In this document: positions 57,973 to 64,000 of the stretch, piece by piece
How the letters are laid out: the number at the start of each line of letters is the position of its first letter
Numbering within the stretch: position 1 is the stretch's first letter
Source of the DNA: Acinetobacter sp. ANC 4648
Lineage (GTDB): Bacteria; Pseudomonadota; Gammaproteobacteria; Pseudomonadales; Moraxellaceae
DNA length: 64,000 nucleotides
Reading direction: 5' to 3'
Assembly: GCF_002135345.1 (NCBI RefSeq)
Contig: NZ_NEGI01000001.1
Coordinates: 1 to 64,000 of the forward strand
Notes under the pieces: model-generated
What the model was told of the DNA's origin: nothing
Seen by the model: the letters and a program-made list of their open reading frames with translations, nothing else
Databases searched by the model: none
Position numbers and translations under genes: made by a program

Positions 57973-59046
57973 TCACCAAAAATATTGTGCATACAAATAA
58001 GTACTAAAGCGATGCGCATCATTTGTTGCAAGATCATCTGCCATATATTTAAAGCCAATATTTTTGTGTTGTGCAGAAAGGCCTAAAGACTGTGTTTGTG
58101 GTTCAATATGAATACCATATTTTAAAGGCTCAGTCTGCCAAAACCCATTCAATTGAGCTAAGGTTAAATATTCATTAGAAAAGCTACTCAGGCTCAAGCT
58201 CCATGGTTGAGTTTCTGGTTCATATCGAATCTCGGAGGTTATTTTATAAGGTAACTTTTGCTTATATTCTTTCGTTGTACTTAGTTGCCCTGCGATATTC
58301 ATACGCGGGCGACCGTCTTGATCGTATGAGAGTGTATAACGTGTAAAAGGTGCATTGTCCCAATAAAGATGCGCCAATACATCTTCAAGCTGTACATTGA
58401 CCGACCAATTTTGACCGATCTTCCCTGCCAGACCTAAATCAAAACTATAACCATAACCTTTATCGGTCTTACCATTCCAACCCAATTCATCTTCTTTGAG
58501 TGCAGGTTGATCGTAACTATAATCTAAATATCCATTGAGCCAATCAACACGATCCATAAGCTCGGTCATATTTGTTGTTTGACCTGTAGCTTTAAAATTC
58601 CCATCCACATAATGACGACCAATTAGCGCTGTTACACCTGTTGTAACTTTCCAATTTGAGCCCATGTTCCAATCATAGGCAAATCGTGTTCCGACCGTAT
58701 CAACATGCTGCGCATCGAGTTCTAAGTCATAGCGTTTGTTACCATCAATAAGTTGATCATTTTCAATTTGGTAATATAACTTTGCCATGTCTTCACTAAA
58801 ATTTAGTTGATAGTCATAGCTCCATACCCAACCCAATGTCCAATTGTCTTTTTGGGTTTCAAGTTTCATTTTCCCTGAAGCAAAAGCATTTTTTCCTTTT
58901 TTAAGATTCGAAGTTTCCCAATCATCTAAAAAAGCATGTACAGATACTGGTTCACTATAAAGTTCAGCATTGACAGAAAAACGAACAGACTGTTCCGCAT
59001 ATACCCATGTTGGGCACAGCATTAAAAATATAAGATTTTTTTTCAT
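57973..59046 (-). CDS. Uncharacterised outer-membrane beta-barrel, partner of the upstream lipoprotein
   Basis: A 357-residue exported protein. The signal peptide ends VYA before EQSVRFSV. After it, alternating hydrophobic/aromatic strands continue through the whole length (for example WTLGWVWSYDYQLNF, YGYSFDLGLAGKIGQNWSVNVQLEDV), and the chain ends in LYAQYFW, a C-terminal aromatic residue as used for Bam recognition. I estimate 14-16 strands. No family is recognised. It follows the lipoprotein gene by 50 nt, across a hairpin, so the two form a unit. It might display, export or anchor the lipoprotein, or form a channel; this is inference. Confidence 0.65.
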   Translation of the reverse strand: MKKNLIFLMLCPTWVYAEQSVRFSVNAELYSEPVSVHAFLDDWETSNLKKGKNAFASGKMKLETQKDNWTLGWVWSYDYQLNFSEDMAKLYYQIENDQLIDGNKRYDLELDAQHVDTVGTRFAYDWNMGSNWKVTTGVTALIGRHYVDGNFKATGQTTNMTELMDRVDWLNGYLDYSYDQPALKEDELGWNGKTDKGYGYSFDLGLAGKIGQNWSVNVQLEDVLAHLYWDNAPFTRYTLSYDQDGRPRMNIAGQLSTTKEYKQKLPYKITSEIRYEPETQPWSLSLSSFSNEYLTLAQLNGFWQTEPLKYGIHIEPQTQSLGLSAQHKNIGFKYMADDLATNDAHRFSTYLYAQYFW

Positions 59047-59056
59047 TCAATATGAA

Positions 59057-59084
59057 AGAAGACAGCATATGCTGTCCTCTTCTC
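59057..59084 (-). promoter_or_regulatory. Intercistronic hairpin between lipoprotein and barrel genes
   Basis: Centred on a perfect 16-nt palindrome GACAGCATATGCTGTC (59061-59076), extended on the minus-strand RNA by a purine arm and a pyrimidine arm to about 12 bp with two G-U pairs. Only a short T-rich tail follows, so it may act as a partial terminator or as an mRNA-processing or stability element. Confidence 0.6.
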
Positions 59085-59096
59085 TCAAGTCAGATT

Positions 59097-60500
59097 TTAA
59101 GGAGTAATGTAAGTAATCGTATTATCAATAAATTTAGTCACATACTGATCTGATGAATTTTTCGTAATAGTGCCATAACTTGTACTGCCAACTTTCACAT
59201 CTGCAGAAGTAAATTTTTGTACATCTGCAACCTGTACAAATGCACCATTTTTATGTTTGATTAAACCACTCACGATTGGTGATTCTTTATCAATGTCCGT
59301 TGCAGTTAATTCAATATCTAATGCATTTTTATCTACAGCCAATGCAACAGTTGCATTTCCTTTAGTATATTCAGCACGTTTTGCTGTAATCCCAATACTA
59401 AATGGTGTTGGTGCTGCATTTGCACCTTTGAGATTACCATCAAGTTTGACTGCCAAATCTGCATTGATAAAGCTCGTTGATGTTTCACCAGCACTCATAT
59501 CAATAACTTTAGATAAATCATTATTGAGCTTAAATGTTACATCTAAATTTAGTACTTCTTTTAGATAAGCAACTTGACCTTTCAAAGTCAATTTATATGG
59601 AATCAGCTGTTCAGCAGTTTCAACACCATTTTTAAATCGGGCTTGTTTAGCTTCAGATGAAACTTCACTTAATGTCGCTTTCACATCGGCACTTTCAAAA
59701 ACTAAACCTTTTAATGTTAATGCCGCTGTTGTTGGTAAAGTTTCTTGATTATTCATCGTATCTGAAACAGCATAAACTAATTGTGCTGTACTATCCTCTG
59801 TAAAACTAAATTTTGCTTTTTGTTTAGCCGCATTGGTGATGTCAATCACACCACCTTTCGCAATTTTAAAGTTATATGTTTTTTGATTGGAAACAAAAGG
59901 CGCTTCTATCACAACGTTATTTACATTCACTGTTGCTTGGTTTGTATAAATAAAATTAGCTTTATTCATCCACCATTGAGAATTACTCCAATCCCAAGAA
60001 ATACCATCCTTGAAACCATCCCAATAAGCAACATCAGTTGAACCAGTTACTTGAACAGAACCTGCTGTCACTTGAATGTTTAAAGTATTATTTTTTAAAT
60101 CATATTCAATTGGATAATCATTGTTAATTGCATCTTGCTCAAGTAAAGCTTCTAATGCAGCAGCATTATATGATTTTGATTGTCCTTTTGCATCTTCCAA
60201 AGCAAGCTCAGCAAGAAGTACAACCATTCCTGTTCCACGACTTAAATCTAATGCCGTATCATTAATGACTGTTACTGGAGTTTTATAATTGTCCGCGATA
60301 TCTTCAAAACCATCATAATAAGAAATTATCGCTTTCGTTGTATCAATAAGTTGTTTCGCTTTATCTAAATCCGATGCAGGAACAACAACATTACCATTAC
60401 CACCACCTGTTGAACTATCTCCAGATGATGACCCACCGCCCCCACAAGCAACCATCACTGTACTGCACATGACTACTAACAATGTTTTTTTGAATAACAT
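59097..60500 (-). CDS. Uncharacterised large lipoprotein with Gly/Ser linker
   Basis: A 467-residue lipoprotein. The signal peptide ends VMVAC, followed by GGGGSSSGDSSTGGG, a flexible tether typical of surface-exposed or outer-membrane lipoproteins. The body starts with a helical part (DLDKAKQLIDTTKAIISYYDGF) and continues as beta-rich repeats with alternating polar/hydrophobic strands (TLNIQVTAGSVQVTGS; NATVALAVDKNALDIELTATDI). No family is recognised. Asp at +2 would signal inner-membrane retention, but +2 here is Gly, so outer-membrane sorting is expected. It is the first gene of a two-gene unit with the barrel. Confidence 0.75.
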   Translation of the reverse strand: MLFKKTLLVVMCSTVMVACGGGGSSSGDSSTGGGNGNVVVPASDLDKAKQLIDTTKAIISYYDGFEDIADNYKTPVTVINDTALDLSRGTGMVVLLAELALEDAKGQSKSYNAAALEALLEQDAINNDYPIEYDLKNNTLNIQVTAGSVQVTGSTDVAYWDGFKDGISWDWSNSQWWMNKANFIYTNQATVNVNNVVIEAPFVSNQKTYNFKIAKGGVIDITNAAKQKAKFSFTEDSTAQLVYAVSDTMNNQETLPTTAALTLKGLVFESADVKATLSEVSSEAKQARFKNGVETAEQLIPYKLTLKGQVAYLKEVLNLDVTFKLNNDLSKVIDMSAGETSTSFINADLAVKLDGNLKGANAAPTPFSIGITAKRAEYTKGNATVALAVDKNALDIELTATDIDKESPIVSGLIKHKNGAFVQVADVQKFTSADVKVGSTSYGTITKNSSDQYVTKFIDNTITYITP

Positions 60501-60746
60501 CAGAAATCTCTCTTTTTAATAAAATAATTTTTATAAATATAAAGCCCGCTCAAAATATAGCTTATTTGGCAAAAACTCAATAAAATGTTGTAAAAATTAT
60601 CATTTATTTATTATTTTTATTAAATACTTAAATTAATTTAATTTTTAATAAACAATCAATATTAAACCCTCTACACAAAGTCACTATGGCATTTAATATT
60701 TCAAATAAGCAAAATAAAACACAAGCCTCTGTATAAAAAAACACCT

Positions 60747-61346
60747 ATGAATAAAAAAACGATATTTCTTCTTTTCGGTTTAATGACACTCAGTATTTTA
60801 AGTATTTATGCTTATCAAAAATATGCTCAATATCTTCCAATAACAGACACTGCACAGTTTTCTCCAAATTTAACAGTAAGTGAAATACAAAAAATTCGAC
60901 AAAACAGTCCTATTACTGAAGTCAAAGTATATAAAGCTGAACGTAGAGTTCAACTTCTACATGATGAACAAATTATTCGCAGTTATGTAATGCGACTTGG
61001 CTTTGATCCTTTAGGACATAAAGTTAAAGAAGCTGATGGAAAAACCCCTGAAGGTCGTTATTACATTGACTGGCGCAATTCCAAAAGTGCTTTTTATAAG
61101 TCACTCCACATTTCTTATCCAAATGAAAAAGATAAGAGAAAAGCTGATCAGCTCGGTGTTTCAGCAGGTGGCGATGTGATGATTCATGGTTCAGCAACCA
61201 CAGCACAAGTTCAAAAATTATCAAGTTTAATGCAATATTTACCCAAAAGTGATTGGACTTGGGGCTGTATAGCAGTTAGAAATGTCGATATGGATGAAAT
61301 TTGGAAATTAGTGGATAACCATACACCTATCGAAATTTATCCATAA
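60747..61346 (+). CDS. YafK/ErfK-like L,D-transpeptidase
   Basis: A 199-residue protein with an N-terminal membrane anchor or signal (IFLLFGLMTLSILSIYAY) and a YkuD catalytic domain: EVKVYKAERRVQLLHDEQ, GKTPEGRYYIDWRN, His147 in MIHGSATT and Cys174 in WGCIAVRNVDMDEIW. Such enzymes form 3-3 peptidoglycan crosslinks, attach lipoproteins to peptidoglycan, or remove these links (YafK/DpaA). Which one cannot be read from sequence. It lies 22 nt before the MmcQ-like gene. Confidence 0.88.
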   Translation: MNKKTIFLLFGLMTLSILSIYAYQKYAQYLPITDTAQFSPNLTVSEIQKIRQNSPITEVKVYKAERRVQLLHDEQIIRSYVMRLGFDPLGHKVKEADGKTPEGRYYIDWRNSKSAFYKSLHISYPNEKDKRKADQLGVSAGGDVMIHGSATTAQVQKLSSLMQYLPKSDWTWGCIAVRNVDMDEIWKLVDNHTPIEIYP

Positions 61347-61368
61347 TAAATCAGTGTAGAGAAGCTAA

Positions 61369-61749
61369 ATGACGGGTGATGAAATACAAAGAGTTGCTTC
61401 AGCAATTGCAACCAAACTTCCTAAAGCAGAATTAAGCTATCCTTTTGGGGATGGAATTCCCGTATTTAAAGTCATGGATAAAATGTTCATGCTCAGCTCA
61501 GAAATACATGGCAAAAAATTTATCAATTTAAAATGTGAACCACAGCACGCCGAAATGCTACGAGACATTTATGATTCCATCCATACAGGCTATCACATGG
61601 ATAAACGTCATTGGATTTCAATTTATGACGGTGATCAAATTAATCAAGAATTGCTTACAGATCTAGTCCAATCCTCTTATGAGCTGGTCACTCAGAAATT
61701 AACGAAAGCACAAAAAAATATTTTAAAGATGCATACAGCCTTAGATTAA
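61369..61749 (+). CDS. MmcQ/YjbR-family protein
   Basis: A 126-residue protein of the MmcQ/YjbR family, which has a CyaY-like fold and possible DNA-binding. Recognisable parts are ELSYPFGDGIPVFKVMDKMFML, then LKCEPQHAEMLRDIYDSIHTGYHMDKRHWISI and the LVQSSYELV end. The function is unknown. Cotranscription with the transpeptidase is likely from the 22-nt gap. Confidence 0.85.
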   Translation: MTGDEIQRVASAIATKLPKAELSYPFGDGIPVFKVMDKMFMLSSEIHGKKFINLKCEPQHAEMLRDIYDSIHTGYHMDKRHWISIYDGDQINQELLTDLVQSSYELVTQKLTKAQKNILKMHTALD

Positions 61750-61829
61750 AAAACAAAGTCTTTTATGCATCCCGTTAAAATCAGAACACCTGTGTTTATC
61801 CACAAACATAAATTTATGATGCTGAATAA

Positions 61830-62516
61830 TTAATCTTCAGGATATTCAAAACGATAGCCTATACCATAAACAGCTTGTATCCATTCATGTCGATTTCCAG
61901 TTTCCGCTGCATCTGAAATTTTACGACGTAAATTTTTGATATGGCTATCAATAACACGGTCTGCCACATCAAAACTATCTGGATTAATATGATCTAGCAA
62001 TTGCGCACGAGAATAGACTTGCCCGACATGCTCTAAAAACAATTCAAGCAAGCGAAATTCAGTGGGTGTTAAATTCAACGATTTTTGTTGATACCAAATC
62101 CGCTGTTGTGCTTTATCCATGCGAAATAGGTTGTTATCTTCAGGCTCTGCTTTACGCTCTAGACGACGTAATACGGCTTGTACTCGTGCAACCAGCTCTT
62201 TGGGACTAAATGGTTTGCAGACATAATCATCAGCCCCCATGTTCAAACCGAGGACACGGTCAATTTCATCTGTTCGTGCTGTTACCATAATAATCGGCAA
62301 ATCAGACTGTTCACGGACTTTACGACAAATGGTCAGACCATCCATGCGTGGCACCATTAAATCTAGCACCATCAAGCTTGGTTTTCGCTGCTGAAAACTC
62401 TCATAAGCTTCTTGACCATCATGAAACATACTGACTTCAAAGCCTGCTGCTTCAAGATAATCCCGCACCAATTGGGCAAGTTCCACTTCATCTTCTACAA
62501 GCATAATATGTTTCAT
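61830..62516 (-). CDS. baeR: OmpR-family response regulator BaeR
   Basis: A 228-residue response regulator. The receiver domain (1-115) has the phospho-acceptor Asp in VLDLMVPRMDG, the Thr in MVTART and the Lys in CKPFSPKELVAR. A winged-helix DNA-binding domain follows (TPTEFRLLELFLEHVGQVYSRAQLL; VIDSHIKNLRRKI; VYGIGYRFEYPED). In Acinetobacter BaeSR responds to envelope stress and controls efflux genes such as adeABC. It is downstream of baeS by 15 nt. I assign BaeR from overall resemblance and the paired kinase. Confidence 0.85.
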   Translation of the reverse strand: MKHIMLVEDEVELAQLVRDYLEAAGFEVSMFHDGQEAYESFQQRKPSLMVLDLMVPRMDGLTICRKVREQSDLPIIMVTARTDEIDRVLGLNMGADDYVCKPFSPKELVARVQAVLRRLERKAEPEDNNLFRMDKAQQRIWYQQKSLNLTPTEFRLLELFLEHVGQVYSRAQLLDHINPDSFDVADRVIDSHIKNLRRKISDAAETGNRHEWIQAVYGIGYRFEYPED

Positions 62517-62531
62517 ACAATATTTTTCCTT

Positions 62532-64000
62532 TTAAACTTTTGTCTGTTTTGGAAAAGTAAGTTTGCAACGCAAACCACCCAATGGTGAATGCTCAAAACT
62601 AAGCGTTCCACCCAAAGCTTGTGCAATTTTACCTGATAAAGCCAAACCTAAACCTGTACCACCAGTACTACGTGTACGTGAATCATCCACTCGATAGAAA
62701 CGCTCACCTAAACACGCCAACTGTTCATCACTCAATCCCAGTGGGCTATCATCCACATATACTGTCCAAGAATTTACATCCTGCGCTGTATGTACACGAA
62801 CCTCTCCACCAGCTTCAGTATACCGAATACTATTGCCCAATAAGTTGACCATAATTTGTTTAAAACGATCTATATCTAATTGTAATTTCCCCCCCTCTCC
62901 TTGTGTAGAGATGGATAAATTAGCTTGCTCAAATTTTGGTTTAAAATTTTCAACTTCTTGTAAAATCACGTTCCAAGGATCAATTTCTGCAAAATAGCAT
63001 TTTAATTGCTGCGCTTCAGCTTGTGCTAAATCGGCTAAATCCTGAGTGAGTTTTTTCAAACTGGTGACTTGTCGAAGCATCGACTCAAAATGCTCTGGAG
63101 TTGGCTTGCGAATACCATCCTGCATCGCTTCAATCTGTGCCTGCAATACAGCCAAAGGCGTTTTTAATTCATGTGAAGTATCTGCCACCCATTGCCGACG
63201 TGAATTTTCATGTTGTTCTAAAATCACTGCCAGTTGGTTAATTTCAGTCGAAAGATCACCCAACTCATCATTTCGGTTAATCTTCACCTGATATTGATAA
63301 TTACCTTTAGTTAGCTCTCGCGTTGCATTTAAAAGACGCTGAATTGGCTGTTTAAAATACGTAGCTAATAACAATGCTGCAACTAAACTGGCCAAAATTG
63401 TCAAAATATAAATCAGTAATAAATAACGTTTTTGATTACTAAAGAAGTTAATGCTCAGGGCATCATCTTGATCCAATACTGGTTTTAAGCCCAAATATCC
63501 CACGATTTTATCATCCACCAAAATCGGACGATATGCCACTTGATCATTGGATGCCTCACCCAAAATAAATTGGTGTTTCTCATTATATAAAGATAAGCGT
63601 GAACTTAAGCCCAAACGATCAGGCATAGAAATAAAACGCTTCTTCCCATTCTGCTGTTCGGGAGAAATTAAGGCTGAATTTTTATTCTTTTTATCTGATG
63701 GCTTAAATAAACTCTGATTTGCACTTAATGGAAATACCAATCCTTCAAAGGGTTGATATTCTGACGGTAGATTTTCCTCTAAAATTTTCAGCTCGGCTTG
63801 ATCAATTCTCTGCTTACTTTGTGTATTGTCCTCAGCCAATTGATTCATCAGCGTATGTTCTTTGAAATAACGTTGTTGCAGTGCAATATCATATTGCCGT
63901 CTTAGCCACCAGCGCGACAGCCGATCATAATCATCTGGTGCAGCCTGTCCTTCTATTTGAAAAATTTGTGCTTGAACGGCATTCCCCCAATCGTGATAGA
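62532..64000 (-). CDS. baeS: Sensor histidine kinase BaeS (5' end cut by the window)
   Basis: Partial: the reading frame continues to the window edge with no stop, so an ATG at 63848 is internal and the N-terminal membrane helix lies outside. The visible part (489 codons) has a periplasmic sensor region, a membrane helix (YLLLIYILTILASLVAALLLA), a HAMP domain, the His box WVADTSHELKTPLAVL, the N box NLLGNSIRYTEAG, and the G boxes GLSDEQLACLGERF and GGTGLGLALSGKIAQ. It should phosphorylate the BaeR encoded 15 nt downstream. Confidence 0.88.
   Translation of the reverse strand, partial: YHDWGNAVQAQIFQIEGQAAPDDYDRLSRWWLRRQYDIALQQRYFKEHTLMNQLAEDNTQSKQRIDQAELKILEENLPSEYQPFEGLVFPLSANQSLFKPSDKKNKNSALISPEQQNGKKRFISMPDRLGLSSRLSLYNEKHQFILGEASNDQVAYRPILVDDKIVGYLGLKPVLDQDDALSINFFSNQKRYLLLIYILTILASLVAALLLATYFKQPIQRLLNATRELTKGNYQYQVKINRNDELGDLSTEINQLAVILEQHENSRRQWVADTSHELKTPLAVLQAQIEAMQDGIRKPTPEHFESMLRQVTSLKKLTQDLADLAQAEAQQLKCYFAEIDPWNVILQEVENFKPKFEQANLSISTQGEGGKLQLDIDRFKQIMVNLLGNSIRYTEAGGEVRVHTAQDVNSWTVYVDDSPLGLSDEQLACLGERFYRVDDSRTRSTGGTGLGLALSGKIAQALGGTLSFEHSPLGGLRCKLTFPKQTKV

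Overview
The window looks like chromosomal DNA of an Acinetobacter species: AT-rich, with a gigA/gigB-like phosphatase and STAS pair, an OmpA38-type porin, a BaeS/BaeR pair, an isolated gspE, and divergent core genes typical of Moraxellaceae. I cannot name the species. I saw no rRNA, tRNA, CRISPR array, prophage or intact insertion sequence. Most of the window is core genome with ordinary intrinsic terminators between convergent genes. The accessory or decaying stretches are 3.8-4.5 kb and 35.3-39.3 kb, and the least understood intact genes lie at 26-31 kb and 58-60.5 kb.

Layout. 0.3-5 kb: mlaA without a lipobox, the gigA/gigB pair, a nitrilase-family amidase, a frameshifted pseudogene and ohr. 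5-11.4 kb: gspE on its own, a DUF432 gene followed by an MscS channel, and a giant DUF2339 membrane protein. 11.4-19.4 kb: polA, then a minus-strand run ppx-accA-tilS-proC-yggT. 19.6-26.2 kb: trxA, rho with a long leader, a small Lpp-like Ala-rich lipoprotein, and the pheS-pheT-ihfA operon. 26.3-32.5 kb: several unrecognised small genes, rpmI-rplT, a tandem TonB-C-domain protein, a YqaA-like membrane protein, a YfcG-type GST and hsp20. 32.6-35.2 kb: thrS-infC. 35.3-39.3 kb: a gene graveyard around one intact ceramidase-like enzyme. 39.4-50.6 kb: acyl-CoA synthetase, ompA, a fimT-like pseudopilin, thiolase, a cysI-DUF934 pair and trpF-trpB. 50.7-57.9 kb: a cobalamin riboswitch with btuB, a PduO adenosyltransferase, GDPD, acyl-CoA desaturase, cupin and SelO. 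58-64 kb: a lipoprotein/outer-membrane-barrel pair, an L,D-transpeptidase with an MmcQ-like gene, and baeS-baeR, with baeS cut by the window end.

The most rewarding signals are regulatory RNAs and sites. The thrS leader carries a 7-nt loop that reads like a tRNA-Thr anticodon loop (U-UGU-A) just upstream of the Shine-Dalgarno. The hsp20 leader has a sigma-32-like promoter and a hairpin that buries the Shine-Dalgarno with the ROSE-type UUGCU/AGGA pairing. infC starts at AUU. btuB has a cobalamin riboswitch whose last hairpin displays the Shine-Dalgarno in its loop. The desaturase promoter has a FabR/DesT-like palindrome at the predicted start of transcription. rho has a near-consensus promoter and a 225-nt G-poor leader.

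The best candidate for an undescribed system is the two-gene unit at 57973-60500: a 467-residue surface-type lipoprotein followed by a 357-residue outer-membrane beta-barrel, separated by a hairpin. A second candidate is the Lpp-like lipoprotein with 7/11-residue repeats and a C-terminal lysine, together with an L,D-transpeptidase elsewhere in the window. Three multi-lesion pseudogenes, one of them translationally coupled to the intact ceramidase-like gene, mark recent gene loss.
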